This document shows positions 26,188-34,934 of a stretch of DNA of 64,000 nt, in pieces (positions within the stretch are counted from its first letter, which is position 1; every line of letters starts with the position of its first letter). Source of the stretch: Ramlibacter sp. (GTDB taxonomy: Bacteria > Pseudomonadota > Gammaproteobacteria > Burkholderiales > Burkholderiaceae_C). Below the pieces are notes generated by a model. That model did not search any database and was not told the origin of the DNA. It saw nothing but the letters and a program-made list of their open reading frames with translations. Where the stretch lies: contig JAHBZM010000001.1 of the NCBI GenBank assembly GCA_019635435.1, positions 2,728,001 through 2,792,000 of the forward strand, written 5' to 3'. The position numbers and the translations under genes are program-made.

Positions 26188-26926
26188 CGGCGAGTTCGGC
26201 GGGGTCAAAAGGCTTGTGCATGAGGCCCTGCACACCGACCTTGCGGGCCTGCCAGCGGGCGAGCCAGCCGCCCACGCTGCTGCTCACGAGCAGGCAGGTG
26301 GACGGGGTGGCGGCGTCCTGCAGCTGCTGTGCGCCCTGCCAGCCGCCCATGCCCGGCGCCGCAAGGTCGGCCACCACCACGGCATAGGGCTGGGTGCGCA
26401 TCAGCGCCAGCGCCTCGGCCACGCTCGCGGCTTCGTCCATGAACACCAGATTGGCCAGCGACAGCCTGGCCCGCAGGTACAGCCGCTCCTCGGGGTCGGG
26501 GTTGATCAGCAGCGCCCGCATGGCGGGCGGGCCGTCGTCCGGGGGCTGCGTGTCGGGGCCACCGGCCAGGTCGAAATCCAGGTCGAGGTCCACGGCAGGC
26601 GCATCGACCACGCCAAACAGGCTGTCCACCGCATGCAGCACATGGGGCCACAGCAGCGGCCGGCTGAACGAACGCCAGGCATTGGCCGGTGGCGAGTCGC
26701 CAACCCAGATCATCTTGAGCGAGGGGTCGGCATTGGGCAGGGCCAGTTCGAGCCGCGCCTCGTAGCTCTGGCCATCGATCAGCGCCAGCCGCGGTGGCGC
26801 GGGCGCGTCAGGCGCCCACAAGGCATAGGCGGCGTCACGCTCGCCCGACAGGCGGAACACCGTGTTGAGGGCGTGCCGCTCCACATCGGTAAACCCCACC
26901 ACCTTGATAAAGACGCGCTCAGGCAT
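26150..26926 (-). CDS. Receiver-domain-like protein with unassigned N-terminal domain
   Basis: 258 aa from MPERVFIKVVGFTDVERHALNTVF. Residues 1-135 have no family I recognise. Residues about 138-258 resemble a CheY-type receiver: MRALLINPDPEERLYLRARL with acidic residues, the phosphoacceptor context YAVVVADLAAPGMGGW with Asp present, SSS in the Thr/Ser position, and HKPF with the conserved Lys. There is no output domain, so it may bind a partner or be a phosphate sink. The C-terminal residues (LLRKVERPMAA) are encoded by a dispersed repeat. No kinase is adjacent. An upstream in-frame start at 27007 is less likely. Confidence 0.72.
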   Translation of the reverse strand: MPERVFIKVVGFTDVERHALNTVFRLSGERDAAYALWAPDAPAPPRLALIDGQSYEARLELALPNADPSLKMIWVGDSPPANAWRSFSRPLLWPHVLHAVDSLFGVVDAPAVDLDLDFDLAGGPDTQPPDDGPPAMRALLINPDPEERLYLRARLSLANLVFMDEAASVAEALALMRTQPYAVVVADLAAPGMGGWQGAQQLQDAATPSTCLLVSSSVGGWLARWQARKVGVQGLMHKPFDPAELAALLRKVERPMAA

Positions 26927-27020
26927 GGTGCGGATTCTGCCAGTGTCCGCGGGGCCTTCCGCGGCGCGCCGCCGCGGGCCGCAAAATCGCCCGCCAGGCC
27001 GCGCCAATGCTGGTGAATAA

Positions 27021-27036
27021 GCTTATGCGCATAAGC
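27021..27036. promoter_or_regulatory. 16-bp perfect palindrome upstream of cys cluster
   Basis: GCTTATGCGCATAAGC is fully self-complementary and lies 54 bp before the start at 27090. Its position at the head of the sulfate-assimilation cluster suggests a regulator site, possibly for the CysB-like protein at 6.4 kb. No promoter hexamers are unambiguous here. Confidence 0.5.
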
Positions 27037-27055
27037 GCCGAACCAAAAAATCGTT

Positions 27056-27068
27056 GGGAATCATTCCC
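27056..27068. promoter_or_regulatory. GGGAATCATTCCC dyad upstream of cys cluster
   Basis: A perfect dyad, GGGAAT-C-ATTCCC, is centred 28 bp before the 27090 start and 20 bp downstream of the other palindrome. E. coli CysB sites also contain ATTCC/GGAAT half-sites, in a different spacing. This makes it a candidate CysB element or transcription start region. Confidence 0.45.
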
Positions 27069-27089
27069 TGCCCCCTTAGAGTCGCGACC

Positions 27090-27881
27090 ATGCATGACTT
27101 TGCGTTCATTCTCGCTGGATTCGTGGTGGGCACCGTGGTGGGGCTCACCGGGGTGGGCGGCGGCTCGCTGATGACGCCGATCCTGATTTTCGGCTTCGGC
27201 ATCAAGCCTTACCTGGCCATCGGCACCGACCTGCTGTTCGCGGCCTTCACCAAGCTGGGCGGCTCGGTGGCGCTGGCGCGCCGCAAGGTGATCGACTGGC
27301 CGGTGGTGGGCCTGCTCTCGCTGGGCAGCATTCCCGCGGCGCTGGCCACCATCTATGTGCTGCACCGCGTGGGCCCGGCCGACCCGGCGGTCCAGCGCCT
27401 CATGACCACCACGCTGGGCGTGGCCTTGCTGCTGACCGCGGCCGCCACCCTGTACAAGGCCGTCAAGGGCAAGAGCACCCCGCGCGAGATCGCGCCCGGG
27501 CAGCTCGCGGTGGCCGCCCGGCCACGCCACGCCGCGTTGCCGGTGCTGTTTGGCGCGGCCATCGGCGCGCTGGTGTCTCTGACCTCGGTGGGCGCGGGCG
27601 CCATTGGCGTCACCGTGCTGATGCTGCTGTACCCGATGCTGCCGCTGCCGCGCATCGTGGCCGCCGACATTGCCTATGCCGTGCCGCTCACGCTGGTGGC
27701 CGGGCTGGGCCACGCGTCCATCGGCTCGGTGGACTGGCACCTGCTGGCGCTGTTGCTGACCGGCTCGCTGCCCGGCATCTGGCTGGGCTCGCGGCTGATG
27801 ACGCGCACGCCCGACCGCGTGATCCGTTCGCTGCTGTCGCTGCTGCTGGCCTATGCCGGCGCCAAGCTCATTTCGATCTGA
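27090..27881 (+). CDS. TauE/SafE-family permease (putative sulfite exporter)
   Basis: 263-aa membrane protein with about eight hydrophobic helices in two repeats. The family signature VVGLTGVGGGSLMTPILI is near the N-terminus, and its counterpart VSLTSVGAGAIGVTVLML is near residue 170. The family includes exporters of sulfite, sulfoacetate and other organosulfur anions. It is the first gene of the cys cluster, 17 bp before cysI, so sulfite or sulfate transport is likely. It may remove excess sulfite or import sulfate. The ATG is set at MHDFAFILAGFVVG; no strong ribosome binding site is seen. Confidence 0.88.
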   Translation: MHDFAFILAGFVVGTVVGLTGVGGGSLMTPILIFGFGIKPYLAIGTDLLFAAFTKLGGSVALARRKVIDWPVVGLLSLGSIPAALATIYVLHRVGPADPAVQRLMTTTLGVALLLTAAATLYKAVKGKSTPREIAPGQLAVAARPRHAALPVLFGAAIGALVSLTSVGAGAIGVTVLMLLYPMLPLPRIVAADIAYAVPLTLVAGLGHASIGSVDWHLLALLLTGSLPGIWLGSRLMTRTPDRVIRSLLSLLLAYAGAKLISI

Positions 27882-27898
27882 CAAGAAAAAGACCCACG

Positions 27899-29728
<1,830 letters not shown>

Positions 29729-29740
29729 GGACCAGAGACT

Positions 29741-29804
29741 ATGAATTTGATAGCACATGATGCCCACGGGGCAAGGACTACAGGTCCCAATGACCTGCAA
29801 CTGG
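29741..29804 (+). repeat. Dispersed 65-75 bp element, copy B (5' end of DUF934 gene)
   Basis: AATTTGATAGCAC head followed by GGGGCAAGGACTACAGGTCC centre and a tail to about 29804. It is in the same orientation as the gene and immediately follows its ATG, so it encodes residues 2-21 of that protein. The 5' half of the head palindrome is missing, indicating a truncated or diverged copy. Confidence 0.6.
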
Positions 29805-30121
29805 CGAATGACGCGAGCCCCTACGAGGTGTCGCTGGCCGGCGTGACGCGCGTCGACCTGCACTTCCCCAAATTCTCCGATGGCCGGGCCTTCAGCCAGG
29901 CCGTCATGCTGCGCCGGCGCCTGGGCTTCACGGGCGAGATCCGCGCCACCGGCGACGTGCTGGTGGACCAGCTAGTGCAGATGCAGCGCACGGGCTTCAC
30001 CAGCGCCGTGCTGCGCGCCGACCAGGACCTGGCCGTGGGCCAGCGCCTGCTCGCGCACTACCCCGCGTTCTACCAGGGCGACGCTGTGAACGCGGCGCCC
30101 CATTTTGCAAAGGCGGCCTGA
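29741..30121 (+). CDS. DUF934 domain protein of the cys cluster
   Basis: 126 aa. The DUF934 domain covers roughly residues 30-120 (VTRVDLHFPKFSDGRAFSQAVMLRRRLGFTGEIRATGDVL, residues 36-75). DUF934 genes sit between cysI and cysH in many Proteobacteria and are presumed to aid sulfite reduction, but no activity is established. The first 21 or so residues (MNLIAHDAHGARTTGPND) are encoded by a dispersed repeat. GAGG lies about 10 nt upstream of the ATG. The gene starts 12 bp after cysI and ends 1 bp before cysH. Confidence 0.88.
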   Translation: MNLIAHDAHGARTTGPNDLQLANDASPYEVSLAGVTRVDLHFPKFSDGRAFSQAVMLRRRLGFTGEIRATGDVLVDQLVQMQRTGFTSAVLRADQDLAVGQRLLAHYPAFYQGDAVNAAPHFAKAA

Positions 30122-30122
30122 C

Positions 30123-30869
30123 ATGGGAGCGATCGACCTGCACGCCCGCGCGTCCAAGGACTTCGACGTCAAGCTCGCCGAGGCCAGGGCCCTGCTGCGC
30201 CGCGCCGCCTGCGCCTACTCGCCCGTCACCCAGGCCTCCAGCCTGGGCGCCGAGGACGTGGTCATCACCCACCTGATCAACAGCCTGGAACTGGACATCC
30301 CGGTGTTCGTGCTGGACACCGGCATGCTGCACCCGCAGACGCTGGCCCTGCTGGAGCGCACCCAGGCCAGCTCGCGCGCGCCGGTCACGGTGTACCGCCC
30401 GGTCAACGAGGCGGTGATCCAGTTCGTGGGCCGCGAGGGCAAGGACGCGATGTACAAGAGCATCGAGCTGCGCAAGGCCTGCTGCCACATCCGCAAGATC
30501 GAGCCGCTGGAGCGCGCGCTGGCGGGCCAGCGCGCCTGGGTCACCGGCCTGCGCAAGGAGCAGTCGCAGGCGCGTGCCGACGTGCCGCTGATCGACGCCA
30601 GCGACGAGGGCCAGACCGGCCGCGTCAAGTTCAACCCGCTCGCGGCCTGGACCTGGGGCGACGTGTGGCACTACATCCAGCTCCACCAGGTGGACTACAA
30701 CCCGCTGCATGACGAGTTCTTCCCCAGCATTGGCTGCGCGCCCTGCACCCGCGCCATCAGCCTGGGCGAGGATTTCCGCGCCGGGCGCTGGTGGTGGGAA
30801 GACGAAGCCGCCAAGGAGTGCGGCCTGCACGTGAAAAACATAGATACTCAGGAAGAAACTGCGGCATGA
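30123..30869 (+). CDS. cysH: Adenylylsulfate (APS) reductase, [4Fe-4S] type
   Basis: 248-aa reductase producing sulfite and AMP from adenylylsulfate with thioredoxin. The nucleotide loop SSLGAEDVVITH is at residues 39-50. Cysteines 120-121 (KACCHIRKIEPL) and 205/208 (GCAPCTRAI) form the four-Cys cluster-binding set that marks APS-type reductases; PAPS reductases lack it. The catalytic Cys is in the C-terminal KECGLH. Consistent with APS use, no cysC APS kinase is seen and CysN has no C-terminal kinase domain. The start is the ATG 1 bp after the DUF934 stop. Confidence 0.95.
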   Translation: MGAIDLHARASKDFDVKLAEARALLRRAACAYSPVTQASSLGAEDVVITHLINSLELDIPVFVLDTGMLHPQTLALLERTQASSRAPVTVYRPVNEAVIQFVGREGKDAMYKSIELRKACCHIRKIEPLERALAGQRAWVTGLRKEQSQARADVPLIDASDEGQTGRVKFNPLAAWTWGDVWHYIQLHQVDYNPLHDEFFPSIGCAPCTRAISLGEDFRAGRWWWEDEAAKECGLHVKNIDTQEETAA

Positions 30870-31798
30870 ACGCGCGTACCGAACCCCAATTGCTGACCCA
30901 TCTGAGCAACCGCCACCTGGACGCCCTGGAAGAAGAAGCCATCTTCATCCTGCGCGAGGTCGCCGCCGCCTTCGAGCGGCCCACGCTGCTGTTCTCGGGC
31001 GGCAAGGACTCGCTGGTGATGCTCAAGTGCGCCGAAAAAGCCTTTGGCAAGGGCCGCATCCCCTACCCGCTGCTGATGATCGACACCGGCCACAACTTCC
31101 CGGAAGTGACCGATTTCCGCGACCTGCGCGCCAGGGAGCTGGGCGCCGAGCTGATCGTGCGCAGCGTGGAAGACTCCATGGCCCGCGGCACCGTGCGGCT
31201 GGCCCACCCGGGCGAGAGCCGCAACGTGCACCAGTCGGTCACGCTGCTCGAGGCGATTGAGGAGTTCCGCTTTGACGCGCTGATCGGCGGCGCCCGCCGC
31301 GACGAGGAAAAGGCCCGCGCCAAGGAGCGCATCTTCAGCCACCGCGACAGCTTTGGCCAGTGGCAGCCCAAGGCCCAGCGGCCCGAGCTGTGGACCCTGT
31401 TCAACACCCGGCTGCACCCGGGCGAGCATTTCCGCGTGTTCCCGATCAGCAACTGGACCGAGCTGGACGTGTGGCAGTACATCGAGCGCGAGAACATTGC
31501 CCTGCCCTCGATCTACTACGCCCACCAGCGCGAGGTGGTGGAACGCAAGGGCCTGCTGGTGCCCGTGACCGGACTCACGCCGCCGCGCGCGGGCGAGCAG
31601 GTGCAGACCCGCACCGTGCGCTTTCGCACCGTGGGCGACATCACCTGCACCTGCCCGGTGGACAGCCCGGCCGCCAACGCGGCCGACGTGGTGATCGAGA
31701 CCCTGTCGGTGGACGTGAGCGAACGCGGCGCCACCCGCATGGACGACAAGACTTCCGACGCTTCGATGGAGAAGCGCAAGAAAGACGGGTATTTCTGA
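30866..31798 (+). CDS. cysD: Sulfate adenylyltransferase subunit 2
   Basis: 310-aa ATP sulfurylase catalytic subunit, making adenylylsulfate from ATP and sulfate. It is a PP-loop protein: LLFSGGKDSLVMLKCAEKAF is the ATP-binding loop, and GGARRDEEKARAKERIFSHRD and the C-terminal KKDGYF are family hallmarks. Its ATG overlaps the cysH stop by 4 nt (ATGA), and its TGA shares one base with the cysN ATG, so cysH-D-N are translationally coupled. CysD works as a heterodimer with the GTPase CysN. Confidence 0.97.
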   Translation: MNARTEPQLLTHLSNRHLDALEEEAIFILREVAAAFERPTLLFSGGKDSLVMLKCAEKAFGKGRIPYPLLMIDTGHNFPEVTDFRDLRARELGAELIVRSVEDSMARGTVRLAHPGESRNVHQSVTLLEAIEEFRFDALIGGARRDEEKARAKERIFSHRDSFGQWQPKAQRPELWTLFNTRLHPGEHFRVFPISNWTELDVWQYIERENIALPSIYYAHQREVVERKGLLVPVTGLTPPRAGEQVQTRTVRFRTVGDITCTCPVDSPAANAADVVIETLSVDVSERGATRMDDKTSDASMEKRKKDGYF

Positions 31799-33156
31799 TG
31801 ACTGCCAACACCACCGTTCGCCCCGAGCCTGTCGAAGGGCAAGCCGCGGCTTCGACCGGCTCAGCCCGAACGGGTCAGGTCCACGACCATGAAGCGGCGC
31901 TGAAATTCATCACCTGCGGGTCGGTGGACGACGGCAAGAGCACCCTGATCGGCCGGTTGCTGGTGGACAGCAAGGCCGTGCTGCAGGACCAGCTGGCCGG
32001 CGTGCAGCGCGCCGGCGAGACCGACCTGGCCCTGCTCACCGACGGCCTGAGCGCCGAGCGCGAACAGGGCATCACCATCGACGTGGCCTACCGCTACTTC
32101 GCCACGCCGGGGCGCAAGTTCATCATTGGCGATGCGCCGGGCCACGAGCAGTACACCCGCAACATGGTCACGGCCGCCTCCAGCGCCGACGCCGCCGTGG
32201 TGCTGGTGGACGCCACCAAGCTCGCCTGGGCCGACCCGGCACTCGAGCTGCTGCCGCAGACCCGCCGCCACTCGCTGCTGGTGAACCTGCTGCGCGTGCC
32301 GTCCATCGTGTTCGCGGTCAACAAGCTCGACGCCGTGGCCGACCCGGCGCTGGCCTTTGCCCACATCGGTGCCGCGCTGCAGCGCTTCGCCCAGGCCGCG
32401 GGCATCCCGGTGCGCGCCGTGGTGCCGATCTCGGCGCTCAAGGGCCACAACGTGGTCACGCCCGAGCCGGGCTGGTGCGGCTATGAGGGCCTGTCGCTGC
32501 TGGAGCTGCTGGAGCAACTGCCCGCCACGCCCACCGAAACCACCGAGGCCTTTGCCTTCCCGGTGCAGTGGGTGGAAAAATTTTCGTCGTCGTCCGACAC
32601 CTCGCAGGGCCGCCGTGTGTTCTGGGGCCGCGTGGCCACGGGTGGCGTGCAGCCGGGCCAGCAGGTCACGGTGCTGCCCGGCGGGCAGACCGCCACCGTG
32701 GCCCAGGTGCTGGACCATGCGCGCCAGCCCAAGGCCATTGCGGCCGGCCACAGCGCCGGCATCGTGCTGGACCGCGAGGTCGACGTGTCGCGCGGCGACT
32801 GGCTGCTGGCCGCTCCGCAAGGCAGCAGCGCGCCGGCCTTCGAGCCGCGCCGCGAGATCAGCACCACCGTGGCCTGGCTTGATGACGAGCCGCTGGTGGC
32901 GGGCCGCGTCTACTGGGCGCTGCACGGCCACCGCTGGGTCAAGGCCAGGATCAAGCGCATCGTGCACCGGCTCGACGTGAACACCCTGGCCGAGGAAGAC
33001 GCCACCGAGCTGCCACCCAACGCCATCGGCCATGTGGAAATCGCGCTGCAGGAGCCCCTGGCCACCCTGCCCTACACCCGCTCGCGGGTGCTCGGCTCGC
33101 TGGTGCTGGTGGACACCGCCAGCCACAAAACGGCCGGCGCCGTGCTGATTCACTGA
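31798..33156 (+). CDS. cysN: Sulfate adenylyltransferase subunit 1 (GTPase)
   Basis: 452-aa elongation-factor-like GTPase that drives CysD. G1 is in ITCGSVDDGKSTLIGRLL, followed by DAPGHEQYTRNMVTAAS (G3) and NKLD (G4). The GTPase domain spans about residues 35-255, with two beta-barrel domains after it. There is no APS-kinase extension. The first 35 or so residues are unusual: TVRPEPVEGQAAASTGSAR is encoded by a palindromic repeat (31814-31873) inserted in frame between the start and the G domain. The start is coupled to cysD, so the repeat is translated. Confidence 0.95.
   Translation: MTANTTVRPEPVEGQAAASTGSARTGQVHDHEAALKFITCGSVDDGKSTLIGRLLVDSKAVLQDQLAGVQRAGETDLALLTDGLSAEREQGITIDVAYRYFATPGRKFIIGDAPGHEQYTRNMVTAASSADAAVVLVDATKLAWADPALELLPQTRRHSLLVNLLRVPSIVFAVNKLDAVADPALAFAHIGAALQRFAQAAGIPVRAVVPISALKGHNVVTPEPGWCGYEGLSLLELLEQLPATPTETTEAFAFPVQWVEKFSSSSDTSQGRRVFWGRVATGGVQPGQQVTVLPGGQTATVAQVLDHARQPKAIAAGHSAGIVLDREVDVSRGDWLLAAPQGSSAPAFEPRREISTTVAWLDDEPLVAGRVYWALHGHRWVKARIKRIVHRLDVNTLAEEDATELPPNAIGHVEIALQEPLATLPYTRSRVLGSLVLVDTASHKTAGAVLIH
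31814..31873. repeat. REP-type inverted repeat pair inside cysN
   Basis: CCGTTCGCCCCGAGCCTGTC (31814 onward) and the reverse complement of 31850-31873 share 20 of 24 positions, forming a 60-bp inverted pair. CCTGTCGAAGGGC is the core of a REP sequence found widely in Proteobacteria, where its translation gives the VRPEPVEG peptide. Its length is a multiple of three, so cysN remains open. Confidence 0.85.
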
Positions 33157-33207
33157 CCTGCATCAAGCGACCCCTCGGGCAACGAGGCTACGCTTTCATC
33201 CTCCTGC

Positions 33208-33240
33208 GGGGGAAACCCAATAAAATCAAGGGTTTCCCCC
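33208..33240. promoter_or_regulatory. 11-bp inverted repeat between cysN and ferredoxin gene
   Basis: GGGGGAAACCC and GGGTTTCCCCC are perfect arms around an 11-nt A/T-rich loop (AATAAAATCAA). It lies 52 bp after cysN and 19 bp before the ferredoxin ATG. It could end the cys transcript, or be an operator overlapping a TAAAAT -10-like element. No T-run follows, so a pure terminator role is doubtful. Confidence 0.5.
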
Positions 33241-33259
33241 CAAAGCACCCCAAACTCCA

Positions 33260-33589
33260 ATGACCCACGTCGTCACCGAAGCCTGCATCCGCTGCAAATA
33301 CACCGACTGTGTGGACGTCTGCCCCGTGGACTGTTTCCGCGAGGGGCCGAACTTCCTCACCATCGACCCCGATGAGTGCATTGACTGCGCCGTCTGCATT
33401 CCCGAGTGCCCGGTGAACGCGATTTACGCCGAGGAAGACGTGCCGGCCGACCAGATCCCCTTCATCAAGCTCAACGCCGAGCTGGCCCAGCAGGCCGGCT
33501 GGAAAAGCATCACCAAGCGCAAAGAACCCTTGCCCGACGCCGACGACTGGAAGGACAAGACCGGCAAGCTCAGCGAACTCGTGCGCTGA
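33260..33589 (+). CDS. fdxA: 7Fe ferredoxin ([3Fe-4S][4Fe-4S])
   Basis: 109 aa, Azotobacter FdI-like. Cysteines at 9, 12, 17, 21, 25 and 40, 43, 46, 50 (ACIRCKYTDCVDVCPVDC; ECIDCAVCIPECP) match the FdI pattern for one 3Fe and one 4Fe cluster. The C-terminal extension (residues 55-109) is also typical. It is a low-potential electron carrier in the cytosol. It is followed 22 bp later by a ferredoxin-NADP reductase gene and preceded by the cys cluster, suggesting electron supply to CysI. Confidence 0.94.
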   Translation: MTHVVTEACIRCKYTDCVDVCPVDCFREGPNFLTIDPDECIDCAVCIPECPVNAIYAEEDVPADQIPFIKLNAELAQQAGWKSITKRKEPLPDADDWKDKTGKLSELVR

Positions 33590-33611
33590 GCCCCCGGTTG
33601 CCCGCGGATCC

Positions 33612-34712
33612 ATGGAACCCCAACTCAGCCAGGAAGTGATCAACACCGCTGCCGCCCACGACGGCCCGATCGAGACCGACGCCGTGATCGTCGGCGCGGG
33701 CCCGGTGGGCCTGTTCCAGGTGTTCGAGCTGGGCCTGCTGGAAATCAAGGCGCATGTGATCGACTCGCTGGCCTACCCCGGCGGGCAATGCGTGGAGCTG
33801 TACCCCGACAAGCCGATCTACGACATCCCCGCCGTGCCCGTGTGCACCGGCCAGGAACTGACCGACAGCCTGCTCAAGCAGATCGAGCCGTTTGGCGCGA
33901 CCTTCCATTTCAGCCAGGAAGTCACCACGGTGCGACGCCAGGACGACGGCCGGTTTTTTGTGGCCACCTCGCGCGGCACGCAGTTCATCACCCGCACGCT
34001 GTTCATCGCGGCGGGCGTGGGCGCGTTCCAGCCGCGCACCCTCAAGGTCGATGGCCTGGACCGGTTCGAAGGCACGCAACTGCACTACCGCGTGAAAAAC
34101 CCGGCCGACTTTGCCGGCAAAAACCTCGTGATCCTGGGCGGCGGTGACTCGGCGCTGGACTGGGCGCTGGAGTTTGCCAAGGACGGGCCGCACCGGGCCG
34201 AAAGCGTGATCCTGGTCCACCGGCGCGACGGCTTCCAGGCCGCGCCCGCCAGCGTGGCCAAAATGCACGCGCTGTGCGAGGCGCTGCAGATGCAGTTCAT
34301 CGTGGGCCAGGTCACGGGCTACGAGGAAAAAGACGGCCGCCTCACCGGCGTCAAGGTCACGGGCTCCGACGCCGTGACGCGCGTGGTGCCGTTGGACATG
34401 CTGCTGGTGTTCTTTGGCCTGAGCCCCAAGCTTGGCCCCATCGCCGATTGGGGCCTGGACATCGAGCGCAAGCAGCTCAAGGTGGACACCGAGAAGTTTT
34501 CCACCAGCGTGCCCGGCATCTTTGCCGTGGGCGACATCAACACCTACCCGGGCAAGAAGAAGCTGATCCTCAGCGGCTTCCATGAATGCGCGCTGGCCGC
34601 CTTTGGCGCCGCGCCTTTCGTGTTCCCGGACAAGAAAGTCCACCTGCAGTACACCACCACCAGCCCCAAGCTGCACAAGGTGCTGGGGGTGGAGAGCCCG
34701 GTGTTCGACTGA
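33612..34712 (+). CDS. Ferredoxin-NADP(+) reductase, thioredoxin-reductase-like
   Basis: 366-aa FAD protein of the type-2 FNR family that resembles thioredoxin reductase but lacks the CxxC. The FAD-binding loop is in DAVIVGAGPVGLFQVFELG, the NAD(P)-binding loop in NLVILGGGDSALDWALEF followed by HRRDGF, and the second FAD motif in GIFAVGDINTYPGKKKLI. It transfers electrons between NADPH and ferredoxin. The 22-bp spacing to fdxA implies co-transcription and a direct redox partnership. Confidence 0.93.
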   Translation: MEPQLSQEVINTAAAHDGPIETDAVIVGAGPVGLFQVFELGLLEIKAHVIDSLAYPGGQCVELYPDKPIYDIPAVPVCTGQELTDSLLKQIEPFGATFHFSQEVTTVRRQDDGRFFVATSRGTQFITRTLFIAAGVGAFQPRTLKVDGLDRFEGTQLHYRVKNPADFAGKNLVILGGGDSALDWALEFAKDGPHRAESVILVHRRDGFQAAPASVAKMHALCEALQMQFIVGQVTGYEEKDGRLTGVKVTGSDAVTRVVPLDMLLVFFGLSPKLGPIADWGLDIERKQLKVDTEKFSTSVPGIFAVGDINTYPGKKKLILSGFHECALAAFGAAPFVFPDKKVHLQYTTTSPKLHKVLGVESPVFD

Positions 34713-34735
34713 GGCCGGTTCACGGCCTCTATAAT
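34711..34735 (+). promoter_or_regulatory. Hairpin and -10 element upstream of TPP riboswitch
   Basis: GAGGCC and GGCCTC (34711-34716, 34724-34729) form a short stem immediately after the reductase stop. A consensus TATAAT (34730-34735) follows directly. The -35 region is not convincing. This would start transcription close to 34742, just ahead of the riboswitch aptamer. Confidence 0.55.
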
Positions 34736-34759
34736 TTGCACCGCGTTCACAAGAACGCA

Positions 34760-34855
34760 TTCGCTAGGGGTGTTGCCGCACTGCAAATTGCAGCGCAGCG
34801 ACTGAGAAAGTCCCTTTGAACCTGATTGAGGTAATCCTCGCGCAGGGAAGCAAGC
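34760..34855 (+). ncRNA. TPP (THI element) riboswitch
   Basis: The conserved core is clear: CTAGGGGTGTT at the P2 side, ACTGAGAAAGTCCC (34801-34814), then TTGAACCTGATTGAGGTAAT (34816-34835) and CGCAGGGAAG (34841-34850). These match the pyrimidine- and pyrophosphate-sensor arms of TPP aptamers. A variable stem (CTGCAAATTGCAG) sits in the expected position. Downstream, GCCC-N9-GGGC and other stems lie before the ATG at 34935 without a T-run, so translation control is more likely than termination. TPP should reduce expression of the receptor gene. Confidence 0.93.
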
Positions 34856-34934
34856 TCACAGGCGGCGCCCATTTCTCCCGGGCATTCCTCCGTCACAGCA
34901 AGCCGACCTGCCATTGCGTTGAAAGACAAACGTC

